Assembly: GCA_964393825.1 (NCBI GenBank)
Contig: CAYMUY010000008.1
Location: forward strand, 46,179-110,178
Source of the DNA: PFJX01 sp964393825
GTDB lineage: Bacteria > Pseudomonadota > Gammaproteobacteria > Burkholderiales > Thiobacillaceae
Length of the DNA: 64,000 nt
Reading direction: 5' to 3'
The first letter of the stretch is position 1. The number at the start of each line of letters is the position of its first letter. The notes beneath the pieces were generated by a model. It was not told the DNA's origin and ran no database searches. It saw only the letters and a list, made by a program, of their open reading frames with translations. Positions 52,637 to 61,676 of this stretch are shown piece after piece. Made by a program: the position numbers and the translations under genes.

Positions 52637-53523
52637 ATCTCCAATCCCGCCAATCGTTCGATGATCCTGACCAGCGCGGAGGAGTCGAGTTCGCCCTCCC
52701 CCGCCGCCACCAGCGCGTTGAGCAACTGCGCGGCCGCCGCGGCGGCCGGCAGGGCCAGGTTCCTGTCGCGCGCCTCGTTCAGCACGATGCCGAGGTCTTT
52801 CTGATGCAGTCGGGCACGGAAGCCGGGCACGAAATCACGCGTCAACATGCGCTGGCCATGCACTTCCAGAATCCGGCTGTAGGCGGAGCCGCCGAGCAGC
52901 GCCGCACGCACCTTGGCGGGGTCGATATCCTGCTTGCGGGCGAAGGTCAGCGCCTCCGCCACCCCGAGCAGGGTGGCTGATACGGCGATCTGGTTGCAGG
53001 CCTTGGCTACCTGGCCAGCGCCGGTCTCGCCCACATGAACAATATTCTTGCCCAGCAACTGGAACAACGGCAGAACCCGCGCGAATACCGCCTCCTCGCC
53101 GCCGACCATGATCGAAAGCGTGGCCGCCTTTGCCCCCGCCTCGCCGCCGGATACCGGCGCGTCCAGACAGGCTACCGAAGCCTTGGCCAGGCGTGCGGCA
53201 AATGTGCGGGTTGCGGCCGGCGAGGTGGTGCCCATGTCCACCACCACACTCCCGGCAGCCAGTCCCGCTGCCGCGCCCTCCGGCCCGAAGAGCACCGCCT
53301 CGACAGCCGCGTCGTCGGAGACATTGATGAACATCACTTCCGCAGCCTGTGCCACATCAACAATCGATGCAGCCAGGGTCGCGCCGGCGGCAACCAGTTC
53401 CGCGGCGCGATGCGGCACGCGCGCGTAGACAGTCAGGGCATGGCCTGCCTCGAGCAGATGCAGGGCCATGGGCCTGCCCATCGCGCCCAGTCCGATAAAG
53501 CCGAGATTCATCATGGTGAACAT
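52633..53523 (-). CDS. NAD(P)-dependent beta-hydroxyacid dehydrogenase family protein
   Basis: A 296-aa member of the 3-hydroxyisobutyrate/tartronate semialdehyde reductase family. The Rossmann motif is LGFIGLGAMGRPMALHL, the substrate-binding DAPVSGGEAGAKAATLSIMVGG is intact, and the catalytic lysine lies in GAGQVAKACNQI. GarR/GlxR-like or succinic semialdehyde reductase functions are both possible. ATGs at 53514 and 53511 are alternative starts. Confidence 0.85.
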   Translation of the reverse strand: MFTMMNLGFIGLGAMGRPMALHLLEAGHALTVYARVPHRAAELVAAGATLAASIVDVAQAAEVMFINVSDDAAVEAVLFGPEGAAAGLAAGSVVVDMGTTSPAATRTFAARLAKASVACLDAPVSGGEAGAKAATLSIMVGGEEAVFARVLPLFQLLGKNIVHVGETGAGQVAKACNQIAVSATLLGVAEALTFARKQDIDPAKVRAALLGGSAYSRILEVHGQRMLTRDFVPGFRARLHQKDLGIVLNEARDRNLALPAAAAAAQLLNALVAAGEGELDSSALVRIIERLAGLEI

Positions 53524-53626
53524 TTCTTCATGGATAGGCAGGAGGTGATGTTACCGGCAAGACGACACCTGGAATATTCCGACAAAATAACTAGGCTTAA
53601 ATACATCATCATAAAGGAGACGCATC

Positions 53627-53881
53627 ATGAACCTGGAAACCATCCCTGGCGGCGAGCGCCGTCGTCACCCGCATCTGCGCGCCATCTATCCGGACGCCCG
53701 CATCCAGATCGATCATCTGTTCCACAACCGACATGACTGGGCGGGCAGCCCGATCGACTATCTTGCCCAACGCGCGATCCATGAAGCCTGGCCGCATTTA
53801 CAGGGAGATGACGTACGCACGCTGGTCGGCGCGATCGAACGCGTGCATCGGAAGCTCGCGGAACGGGACATGCAAGCGTAA
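53627..53881 (+). CDS. Small hypothetical protein
   Basis: An 84-aa soluble protein with a clear AAGGAG site 7 bases before the ATG, so probably real. It is rich in His and Arg (ERRRHPHLRAIYPD, IDHLFHNRHDW) and ends in an amphipathic helix (DVRTLVGAIERVHRKLAERD). No family is recognised. It stands alone, convergent with the diguanylate cyclase gene. Confidence 0.6.
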   Translation: MNLETIPGGERRRHPHLRAIYPDARIQIDHLFHNRHDWAGSPIDYLAQRAIHEAWPHLQGDDVRTLVGAIERVHRKLAERDMQA

Positions 53882-53913
53882 TCGAGGGACGTTCCACCTA
53901 TCCTGTGGGGGGA

Positions 53914-55194
53914 CTAGGGCACGACAACAGCTTCCGAGGCCACCTGATTGCGTCCGCGCGACTTGGCCGTGTAGAGCGCACGGTCGACGCGGGCGAGCAC
54001 CTCGGCATCGGTTTCACCTAGGCGGTATTCGCTGACACCGATACTGGTGGTCAGGCGTATCGCTTGGGGAAATTCCGCCGTCTCGATAGCATGACGCAAC
54101 TTCTCCGCCATTTTCACGGCCTCGGCCAGGTTCAAATGCGGGGAAATGACGAGAAATTCCTCACCGCCCCAGCGGCCGAAGATGTCCGAGCCGCGCAGAT
54201 TCGCCTGGATGGTCTCGCTGAACCGCTTCAGCACCGCATCACCCACCGGATGGCCATGGCGATCATTCACCTGTTTGAAGTGGTCCAGGTCCAGCAACAG
54301 CAGTGCCACCGGATGCTGAAAGCGTGAGGCGCGCTTGATGACTTCGCTACTACGTTTCTGTAGCCCAACACGGTTGTATGCGCCGGTCAGGAGATCGGTC
54401 ATCGACAGGCATTCCAGATTGGCATTCTGTACACGGATTTCCCGCTCCTGCCTGTCAAGTCGCCGGATCAGCAGCGCAAACACCAAGTAGATGCCAGAAA
54501 GCACGACGAAAGTCACCATGCTCAACGTCGAGGCCATCTCGTCACCGGCCGCGATGATATTTGCCAGGGAGACGCGGATCGAGATCAGGGCGCGGATCGC
54601 GTCGGGCTTCTCATGAAAACCGGCCTGGTCACCGTACATCGCGATCAATTCCGCCGGCGCATCGGATGGATCACCGTGACATTTCATGCACCCCTTGCTG
54701 GAACGGTCGATGGGTACCGCGAGATAAAGCCATTTCCGACCATCCAGCTCAACAACCTTCTCGTAGTCCTTGATTTCATTCGCATTCATTCGCCGCAACA
54801 GGTCTATTTCCGAGGCATCGGCCCTGTTGATAGGGTTGCGCGGGTTCTCCGATGCGAGCTTGAAATAGATCGGCTCAAGGCCGTTCTTTTCCCGCTCGGA
54901 ATTGAGCAAGTCCTTGATATTCCTGGAAATAAAGGTAAAGGACATGACCAGGGGGGAAAAGTAGCCTTGATACAGCTTGCCTTCGTCCTTCAGGCGGTAG
55001 ATTTCCGGGCGCTGGATCTGGGTAACGTAGGCGTGGGTGGCGCGATGAACCAGGAGTGCGTTGAGCGCCTGCTTCCTGGCTTCGCCCACCGCGTAGTCAT
55101 CCGCCAGGTTGTGGAACAAAGCGGTCAGCCCGACAAACGCCAGCAGGAACAAGGCGAACAGTGCGATCAGGATATTTCGGTAGCGGGGCAGCAT
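53914..55194 (-). CDS. Heme-sensor diguanylate cyclase (DUF3365-GGEEF)
   Basis: A 426-aa membrane protein. An N-terminal helix (9-28) and a second (221-243) enclose a periplasmic domain of the DUF3365/Tll0287-like type with a c-type heme site CMKCH at 169-173. The cytoplasmic part is a GGDEF domain with intact active site GGEEF (343-347) and the inhibitory RxxD site (RGSD, 334-337), so it should make cyclic di-GMP with product feedback. A covalent heme points to sensing of redox state or a small gas. Confidence 0.92.
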   Translation of the reverse strand: MLPRYRNILIALFALFLLAFVGLTALFHNLADDYAVGEARKQALNALLVHRATHAYVTQIQRPEIYRLKDEGKLYQGYFSPLVMSFTFISRNIKDLLNSEREKNGLEPIYFKLASENPRNPINRADASEIDLLRRMNANEIKDYEKVVELDGRKWLYLAVPIDRSSKGCMKCHGDPSDAPAELIAMYGDQAGFHEKPDAIRALISIRVSLANIIAAGDEMASTLSMVTFVVLSGIYLVFALLIRRLDRQEREIRVQNANLECLSMTDLLTGAYNRVGLQKRSSEVIKRASRFQHPVALLLLDLDHFKQVNDRHGHPVGDAVLKRFSETIQANLRGSDIFGRWGGEEFLVISPHLNLAEAVKMAEKLRHAIETAEFPQAIRLTTSIGVSEYRLGETDAEVLARVDRALYTAKSRGRNQVASEAVVVP

Positions 55195-55286
55195 GGCTGG
55201 GTCAGTAACTATCTTTCAGGCTATGTCTTTTCGTATAGCCCATGCATTGTGCTGCCGAAATACAGCAAACCGCCAGGAAAAGAAGA

Positions 55287-55679
55287 TCAGTGCAACAACA
55301 CCAGCCCCCATACCACCAGCACGTTGATCAATGCGATCAGCACGGCGGCACTGCCGATGTCTTTCGCGCGCTTGGCGAGGCAATGGTTGTCCAGAGAGAT
55401 ACGGTCCACAGTAGCCTCGATGGCGGAGTTGACGAGTTCCACGATGAGCACCAGAAACACACTGCCGATCATCAGCGCGCGAGCGATACCGCTCTCACCC
55501 AACAGCATGGCAAGGGGAATGAGCACCACCGCCAGCAGGCATTCCTGGCGAAAGGCGTCCTCATGCTTCCAGGCGGCCCGGAAACCTTCAAGAGAATAGA
55601 ACAGCGCGTTCCAGACCCGCTTCAGCCCGGTTTTTCCCTTGTGCGGGCTTTCCTTCGCCGGGGGGTCGACAGCGTTCAA
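55287..55679 (-). CDS. dgkA: Diacylglycerol kinase
   Basis: Small trimeric inner membrane kinase (130 aa) phosphorylating diacylglycerol to phosphatidate. Three helices and the catalytic ELVNSAIEATVDRISL motif with its conserved Glu and Asn residues are present. It begins with a TTG (GGAAG upstream) that overlaps the gcvPB stop, an odd partner for a glycine-cleavage operon. Confidence 0.93.
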   Translation of the reverse strand: MNAVDPPAKESPHKGKTGLKRVWNALFYSLEGFRAAWKHEDAFRQECLLAVVLIPLAMLLGESGIARALMIGSVFLVLIVELVNSAIEATVDRISLDNHCLAKRAKDIGSAAVLIALINVLVVWGLVLLH

Positions 55680-57124
55680 GCCGGCTTCCAGACGAGGTCG
55701 AGCTCGCGCGCGGCCTTGACGTCGTCGAGACGACGAACCGGCAGGGTGTGCGGCGCGGTCTTGACCAATTCGGGCTCCAGTTGCGCTTCATCCCTGACCT
55801 TGACCATCGCCACGATGAACGCATCCAGGGTTTCCTTGCTTTCCGTCTCGGTGGGTTCGATCAGCAGGCACTCGGGCACCAGCATCGGAAAATAGGTGGT
55901 GGGCGCGTGGAAACCGTAATCGAGCAGGCGCTTGGCGAAGTCCATTGCCGAGATGCCGGTGGCATCCTTGAGCTTCTTCAGCGTAACGATGAACTCATGG
56001 CTGGCGCGGCGTTCCGGAAAAGCCAGATCGAAGCCGGCTTTCTGCAGTTCCGCCGCCAGGTAGTTGGCGTTGAGCGCGGCGAACTCCGCCACCCGATGCA
56101 TGCCCTGCCGGCCCAGCATGCGGGCGTAGACCCAGGCGCGCAGCAGCACCCCCATGTTGCCGCCATAGGCGGAGAGACGGCCGATGCTCTGCGGGCAATC
56201 ACCCTCCTCCACCCAGCGGTGGAAGCCACGGTCTTCCACCACATAGGGAATCGGCAGGAACGGCCTCAGCCGCTCCGATACGCCCACCGGGCCGGCGCCG
56301 GGGCCACCACCGCCATGTGGAGTGGAGAAGGTCTTGTGCAGATTCATGTGGATGACATCGAAGCCCATGTCGCCGGGGCGGACACGTCCGAGGATGGCAT
56401 TGAGGTTGGCGCCATCGTAGTAACTGAGGCCACCGGCTTCGTGGACGATTTTCTGGATCGCGACAATTGCCTTCTCGAACACCCCCAGAGTGGAGGGATT
56501 GGTGAGCATGAGGCCTGCGGTCTGCGGGCCGACCGCCGCTTTCAGTGCGTCGAGATCGACGTTGCCCTGGCGGTCGGTGGGGATCTCCCTGACGGTATAG
56601 CCGCACATGCTGGCGGTGGCGGGGTTGGTGCCATGTGCCGCGTCGGGGACGATGATCTCGCGTCGCGCCGTGTCACCACGGGCATCGTGATAGGCGCGAA
56701 TCATCGCCACCCCGGCGAACTCGCCATGGGCGCCGGCCATGGGCGCCATGCTCACCGCCGCCATGCCGGTGATGTGCCTGAGCATCTCCTGCAATTCATA
56801 CATCGATGCCAGGAAGCCCTGCCCGGTATCGGCATCCGCCAGCGGGTGGCGCGCCAGGAACTGAGGCAGCATCGCCAGGCTGTTGCAGGCGCGCGGGTTG
56901 TATTTCATGGTGCAGGAGCCGAGCGGATAGAACTGGGTGTCGATGCTGAAGTTCTTCTGGGAAAGACGGGTGTAATGCCGCACCACATCGAGTTCCGAGG
57001 TCTCCGGCAGCAAAGGCGGGTCTTGGCGTAGCAGTGCTGCCGGCAGGTCGCTGGCCTCGGGGGCGTGGTAGGGCGCCTGGGCATGGGCGCGGCGACCAGG
57101 GTGAGCGTGTTCGAAGATGAGCAT
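55676..57124 (-). CDS. gcvPB: Glycine dehydrogenase (decarboxylating) subunit 2
   Basis: C-terminal half of the P-protein as a separate 482-aa polypeptide. The PLP lysine lies in HMNLHKTFSTPHGGGGPGAGP, preceded by MAPMAGAHGEFAG and AAHGTNPATAS. With GcvPA it decarboxylates glycine and loads the aminomethyl group on GcvH. Tpx lies between the two P-protein genes. Confidence 0.96.
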   Translation of the reverse strand: MLIFEHAHPGRRAHAQAPYHAPEASDLPAALLRQDPPLLPETSELDVVRHYTRLSQKNFSIDTQFYPLGSCTMKYNPRACNSLAMLPQFLARHPLADADTGQGFLASMYELQEMLRHITGMAAVSMAPMAGAHGEFAGVAMIRAYHDARGDTARREIIVPDAAHGTNPATASMCGYTVREIPTDRQGNVDLDALKAAVGPQTAGLMLTNPSTLGVFEKAIVAIQKIVHEAGGLSYYDGANLNAILGRVRPGDMGFDVIHMNLHKTFSTPHGGGGPGAGPVGVSERLRPFLPIPYVVEDRGFHRWVEEGDCPQSIGRLSAYGGNMGVLLRAWVYARMLGRQGMHRVAEFAALNANYLAAELQKAGFDLAFPERRASHEFIVTLKKLKDATGISAMDFAKRLLDYGFHAPTTYFPMLVPECLLIEPTETESKETLDAFIVAMVKVRDEAQLEPELVKTAPHTLPVRRLDDVKAARELDLVWKPA

Positions 57125-57195
57125 GGGGAAGAAAGCGGTCAGGGGTGCGGCATCAGGGAGCGGGGGGTGCGGGTCACGTCCCTCCCCCTCAGGTA

Positions 57196-57717
57196 TTACA
57201 GCTTTTCCAGCGGTTCCCCGCGGGCGGCGGCAAGCGCGGCTTCGTAGTTGGGTTCCTGCTTGATTTCAGGCACCAGTTCCGAATAGACCACCTTGTCGTT
57301 TTCATCGAGCACCACGACGGCGCGTGCGGTCAGCCCGGACAGCGGCGGGTCCATGATCATGACGCCGTAATCCTTGTTGAAATCACGTCCACGCATGGTG
57401 GACAAGGTAACGACGTGTTTCAGTCCCTCGGCGCCACAGAAACGGTTTTGCGCAAAGGGCAGGTCGGCGGAGATCACCAGGACCACGGTATTGGGAATAG
57501 TACCCACCGCTTCGTTGAACTTGCGCGCAGAAGCCTGGCAGACCGGGGTATCGAGGCTGGGCACGATATTGAGGATCTTGCGTTTGCCCCAGAACGAGGA
57601 CAGGGAAACGTCTTTCAGGTCCTTGTCGACCAGCATGAAGGAATGCGCGGAATCGCCGGGACGTGGAAAGTTGCCGCCGACGGCAATGGGCTCGCCACCC
57701 AGGGTTACAGTTGCCAT
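57196..57717 (-). CDS. tpx: Thiol peroxidase Tpx
   Basis: Atypical 2-Cys peroxiredoxin of 173 aa reducing lipid and alkyl hydroperoxides with thioredoxin. The peroxidatic Cys60 is in PSLDTPVCQ and the resolving Cys94 in RFCGAEGL, the Tpx spacing. It is inserted between gcvPA and gcvPB with its own AGGAG site, on the same strand, and so falls within the glycine-cleavage transcript. Confidence 0.96.
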   Translation of the reverse strand: MATVTLGGEPIAVGGNFPRPGDSAHSFMLVDKDLKDVSLSSFWGKRKILNIVPSLDTPVCQASARKFNEAVGTIPNTVVLVISADLPFAQNRFCGAEGLKHVVTLSTMRGRDFNKDYGVMIMDPPLSGLTARAVVVLDENDKVVYSELVPEIKQEPNYEAALAAARGEPLEKL

Positions 57718-57742
57718 GTCTTAGTCTCCTATCGAAAGTGAG

Positions 57743-59143
57743 TCACTTGTATGCACAGGGTGGCGCTTCGCGACGCCGGCTGAGAATACGGTCCAATTGT
57801 TGCCGATACTGCTCGAGATCGTCCTCGGTCTTGGTTTCCGTGGCGCATACCAGGATGCAACCCATCAGGTCCGGATAATCACGACCAAGATCATGACCAC
57901 CAAGAATGCCCTGGGCACGCAGGGCGCGAAGCACATCCGGCACCGGGCTATTCACGCGAACCACCGTCTCATGGAAGAACGCCGAGGCGAAAACACGCTC
58001 GACGCCAGGCACCGACAGCAGCTTGTCGAGCAGTGAGCGGGTATTGGCATGCGCGGTCAGCGCGACATTCTTCAGGCCCGCTGGCCCCAGCAGTGCCATG
58101 TGGATGGTGGCGGCGGTAACCAGCAGGCCCTGGTTGGTGCAGATGTTGGATGTCGCCTTGGAGCGGCGGATATGCTGTTCCCGTGCTTGCAGGGTGAGCG
58201 CGAAACCCGGCTTGCCATCGAGATCGACGGTGCGGCCGACGATGCGGCCAGGCATCTGTCGAACCAGCGACTGACGTGTGGTCATGAAACCGAAGTACGG
58301 TCCCCCGGAAGACAGCGGCACGCCTAGTGGCTGGCCATCGCCGACACAGATATCGGCGCCACGGGCCTGCGCCCCGCTCCCCCAGTGCCCGGGCGCCTTG
58401 AGCAAAGCCAGCGAGAGCGGGTTGGTCACCGCAATGACCAGCATGGCATGGTCATGCGCCCAATCGGTGAGAACATCGACGCACTCCAGGGCGCCAAAAT
58501 AATTGGGCTGCGGAATGACCAGGGCAGCGGCGGGACTGACGGCCAGTGCCTCCAGGGCCCCCAGATCGACCACGCCACTTGCCGGGTCGTAGGGCACGCT
58601 GACCAGTTCGATGCCCTGTTGTTTGACCGTGGCCTCGACCACGGCGCGGTACCGAGGATGCACGGTTTCAGGCATGAGCACCCGCCGACTGCCGGTCTTG
58701 CACGCACGCACGGCCATCAGCACAGCTTCCGCCAGCGCCGAGGCACCGTCATAAAGTGAGGCGTTGGAGACATCGAGGCCGGTGAGGCTGGCCATCATGG
58801 TCTGGTATTCGTAGAGAAGCTGCAGCGTGCCCTGACTTGCCTCCGCCTGATACGGTGTATAGGCGGAATAGAACTCGCCCCGAGTGACGATCTGCCAGAC
58901 CGCTGCCGGGATGTGGTGCTCGTAGGCCCCGGCGCCGATGAAGCTGCTGTAGAAGCCATCCTGAGCGGCGCGTTCATGCATCAGACGCGTCACGGCCATC
59001 TCCGACAGCCCCTCGGGCACGCCAGCCAGGCCGCCGCAGGCCAGATCAGTTGGAATTTCGTCGAACAGGGCGTCCAGCGTCGGCGCGCCAATGCTGTCGA
59101 GCATCGCAGCGATATCGGCTTCTGTGTGGGGTATGAAGGGCAT
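57743..59143 (-). CDS. gcvPA: Glycine dehydrogenase (decarboxylating) subunit 1
   Basis: N-terminal half of the two-subunit P-protein, 466 aa, starting MPFIPHTEADIAAML. Conserved segments are FIGAGAYEHHIPAAV, TPYQAEASQGTLQLLYEYQTM, and KATSNICTNQ near the C-terminal side. Lying between gcvH and tpx, it shows the split P-protein form. Confidence 0.95.
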   Translation of the reverse strand: MPFIPHTEADIAAMLDSIGAPTLDALFDEIPTDLACGGLAGVPEGLSEMAVTRLMHERAAQDGFYSSFIGAGAYEHHIPAAVWQIVTRGEFYSAYTPYQAEASQGTLQLLYEYQTMMASLTGLDVSNASLYDGASALAEAVLMAVRACKTGSRRVLMPETVHPRYRAVVEATVKQQGIELVSVPYDPASGVVDLGALEALAVSPAAALVIPQPNYFGALECVDVLTDWAHDHAMLVIAVTNPLSLALLKAPGHWGSGAQARGADICVGDGQPLGVPLSSGGPYFGFMTTRQSLVRQMPGRIVGRTVDLDGKPGFALTLQAREQHIRRSKATSNICTNQGLLVTAATIHMALLGPAGLKNVALTAHANTRSLLDKLLSVPGVERVFASAFFHETVVRVNSPVPDVLRALRAQGILGGHDLGRDYPDLMGCILVCATETKTEDDLEQYRQQLDRILSRRREAPPCAYK

Positions 59144-59159
59144 TTTGGACCAGGCTCAG

Positions 59160-59233
59160 GGGGCAAGGGGATAAGGGCAAGGAAAGGCAGGGCAGCAGGG
59201 TTTCCTTGCACCTTGCCCGTTGTAGCTTGCCCC
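59160..59233. repeat. Imperfect hairpin between gcvH and gcvPA
   Basis: The spacer contains GGGGCAAG (59160-59167) with CTTGCCCC (59226-59233) and CAAGGAAA (59178-59185) with TTTCCTTG (59201-59208), so it can fold into a long interrupted stem. Variants of GGGCAAGG recur several times. It may tune gcvPA expression or be a small dispersed element. Confidence 0.45.
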
Positions 59234-59238
59234 TTTCA

Positions 59239-59628
59239 TCAATGGGCTTCCGACTCGACATGCGCCGCGTAGGCGGCAGCATCCATCAAGGCATCGAGGT
59301 CGGCGGCGTTGGCGGGCTTCAGCCTGAACATCCAGGCGGCGTAAGGATCCTGGTTGATCAACTCCGGCGCACCTTCCAGGTCGGTGTTGGCCTCGATGAC
59401 TTCACCAGCGATGGGCGAGTAGACATCGGAAGCGGCCTTCACCGATTCCACCACGGCACACTCCTCGCCAGCAGCCAGCTGTCGCCCGGCGGTGGGGTTC
59501 TCAACGAACACCATGTCGCCGAGCAACGCCTGGGCATGATGGGTGATGCCTACGGTGACGCTGCCGTCGGCTTCGGCGCGAACCCACTCGTGGGATGCGG
59601 TGTATTTCAGTTCTGCGGGGATGGACAT
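59239..59628 (-). CDS. gcvH: Glycine cleavage system H protein
   Basis: Lipoate-carrying shuttle of the glycine cleavage system, 129 aa. The lipoylated lysine is K64 in ESVKAASDVYSP, and the sequence starts with KYTASHEWVRAEADG. The ATG at 59628 has AGGAAG upstream; the frame is open beyond it but the extra residues do not fit the family. Confidence 0.96.
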   Translation of the reverse strand: MSIPAELKYTASHEWVRAEADGSVTVGITHHAQALLGDMVFVENPTAGRQLAAGEECAVVESVKAASDVYSPIAGEVIEANTDLEGAPELINQDPYAAWMFRLKPANAADLDALMDAAAYAAHVESEAH

Positions 59629-59656
59629 GTTGATCTTCCTGAGTACAAGTTCAAAT

Positions 59657-60736
59657 TCAAACCAGCGCGCGACCATTGCGCACAAAAGGGTATTTCACCA
59701 CAGCGGCGCGCACGCGCTTGCCGCGAATGTCGACTTCCACCGTATCGCCCAAAGCAACACCGACGGGAACCCGGGCAAGCGCGATGGAACCATTGAGCGT
59801 GGGCGAGAAGCTGCCGCTGGTGATTTCACCTTCTCCGGCGGCTGTAAAGACCGATTGATGTGAACGCAGCACACCACGATCGAGCAGCTTCAGGCCAACC
59901 ATCTGCCGACTGCGCGGCAGGGTGGACAAGGCATGCTTACCGATGAAGTCACGTTCGCCTGACATGTCGACCGTCCAGGCGAGGCCCGAGTCGAATGGCG
60001 TGACGCCTTCATCCATGTCCTGCCCGTAAAGGTTCATACCCGCTTCCAGCCGTAATGTATCGCGCGCGCCTAGTCCGCACGGCTTCACCCCCTCATCCAG
60101 CAAGGCTTGCCAAAAATAAGGCGCGGCCTTGTTGGGCAGCATGACCTCAAAACCATCCTCCCCGGTATAACCGGTTCGGGCAATGAACATCTCACCCACC
60201 ACCACGGCATGGAAAGGTTTCATTGCTTCCGCCAATTCACGTGTGCCGGGCATGGCCTGCCAGAGCTTGCTTGCCGCTTGTGGCCCCTGGACGGCCACCA
60301 TCGCCAGATCCCGACGTGGCGTGATGGCCAACCTGGGGGCCAGCTTGTTGCGTTGTGTCTCCATCCAGGCGAGATCCTTGTCGGCGCAGCCGGCGTTGAC
60401 CACCAGGCGGAACCAGGATTCCGACATGAAATAGACGATAAGGTCATCCACCACACCGCCGCCCTCATGCAGCATGCAGGTATAGAGCGCACGGCCGGTG
60501 GTTTGCAGTTTATCGATGTTGTTGGCGATCAGGACACGCAGGAACGCGCGAGCGCCCTCCCCCTTGATATCGACTGGCAGCATGTGGGACACATCGAACA
60601 TGCCGGCATCGCGTCGCACGTAGTGATGCTCTTCCAGCTGCGATCCATAATGAATAGGCATCTCCCAACCCGAGAAATCAACCAGCTTGGCGTTGGCTTC
60701 GTGATGCTTGGCGTTAAGCGGCGTCTGCTTGAGCAT
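59657..60736 (-). CDS. gcvT: Aminomethyltransferase GcvT
   Basis: T-protein of 359 aa transferring the methylene group to tetrahydrofolate and releasing ammonia. Folate-fold motifs include LVDFSGWEMPIHYGSQLEEH, GMFDVSHM, RTGYTGEDGFEV and the catalytic Asp region. The ATG at 60736 has AAGGA upstream and overlaps the end of lipA by 23 bases. Confidence 0.96.
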   Translation of the reverse strand: MLKQTPLNAKHHEANAKLVDFSGWEMPIHYGSQLEEHHYVRRDAGMFDVSHMLPVDIKGEGARAFLRVLIANNIDKLQTTGRALYTCMLHEGGGVVDDLIVYFMSESWFRLVVNAGCADKDLAWMETQRNKLAPRLAITPRRDLAMVAVQGPQAASKLWQAMPGTRELAEAMKPFHAVVVGEMFIARTGYTGEDGFEVMLPNKAAPYFWQALLDEGVKPCGLGARDTLRLEAGMNLYGQDMDEGVTPFDSGLAWTVDMSGERDFIGKHALSTLPRSRQMVGLKLLDRGVLRSHQSVFTAAGEGEITSGSFSPTLNGSIALARVPVGVALGDTVEVDIRGKRVRAAVVKYPFVRNGRALV

Positions 60737-61631
60737 GGCTATGTCCTTGTATTTCTTCAGCGTAGTAGGAACTCCGCACCAATGGTCCTGCCTTGACCCA
60801 GGTGAACCCCAGTGAACGACCGAGGGCTTCATATTCGTTGAATTCGTCGGGGTGTAGATAGCGCACGACCGGCAGATTATCCACGGAAGGACGCAAATAC
60901 TGGCCGATCGAGAGACGTTGAACTCCGGCGCTGCGAAGATCATGCAACACCGTAATCACTTCGTCTCGGGTTTCCCCGAGGCCCAGCATAAGCGCGGATT
61001 TGGCTTCAACGCCGGGCAACTTCGCGGCGTGCTCGAGGAGACGCAGTGACCGCTCGTATTTCGCGCCTTTGCGCACCTCGGCGTAGAGACGCGGCACAGT
61101 CTCGATGTTGTGACCCCAGACAAGATCACGTCGCGCGTCGGCGGGCAGGTCAGTCAGGGTACGTGTAAACAAGTCCGCGGCCGCGGACAGGCTCTTGCGG
61201 AAGTCCGGGGTGAGAAACTCGACCCCCATATCAGGGCACATGGCGCGCAGCTCACGTAAGGTATCGGCAAAGGCGGTGGCGCCATCGTCCACGAGATCAT
61301 CGCGATTCACCGAGGTGAGCACGACAAAGGAAAGGCCCATCTCCACCGCGGCCTCGGCCACGCGGCGCGGTTCGCCAGCATCTTGCCAGGTCGGCCTCCC
61401 CGTTTTCACCGAACAGAAGGCACATGCGCGAGTACAGACATCGCCCAACAGCATGAAGGTTGCGGTTCCCCGGCTCCAGCACTCACCCCGATTCGGGCAT
61501 CGGGCCTCCTCGCAGACCGAATGCAGTTTGTGCACATGTAATGCGCGAGCGGTATGCGGATAGGCGGCATCGCGACCTAAATTCTGTCGAATCCAGATCG
61601 GCATGCGTGAAACGTTTTGGACTGTCGGCAA
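60714..61631 (-). CDS. lipA: Lipoyl synthase LipA
   Basis: Radical SAM enzyme inserting sulfur into octanoyl groups. Both clusters are visible: the auxiliary CEEARCPNRGEC and the radical SAM CTRACAFC, plus HNIETVPRLYAEVRKGA, LMLGLGE and the C-terminal RSSYYAE. The start is uncertain: a TTG at 61631 has GGAG 6 bases before it and is used here; ATG at 61604 and GTG at 61682 are alternatives. Placed first in the gcv operon behind a glycine riboswitch, it is probably dedicated to GcvH lipoylation; a housekeeping lipA may exist elsewhere. Confidence 0.9.
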   Translation of the reverse strand: MPTVQNVSRMPIWIRQNLGRDAAYPHTARALHVHKLHSVCEEARCPNRGECWSRGTATFMLLGDVCTRACAFCSVKTGRPTWQDAGEPRRVAEAAVEMGLSFVVLTSVNRDDLVDDGATAFADTLRELRAMCPDMGVEFLTPDFRKSLSAAADLFTRTLTDLPADARRDLVWGHNIETVPRLYAEVRKGAKYERSLRLLEHAAKLPGVEAKSALMLGLGETRDEVITVLHDLRSAGVQRLSIGQYLRPSVDNLPVVRYLHPDEFNEYEALGRSLGFTWVKAGPLVRSSYYAEEIQGHSHAQADAA

Positions 61632-61676
61632 GACGGGCTCCGGAAACTCAAAGTAAGTAACGGCAAGCGGGTACCT

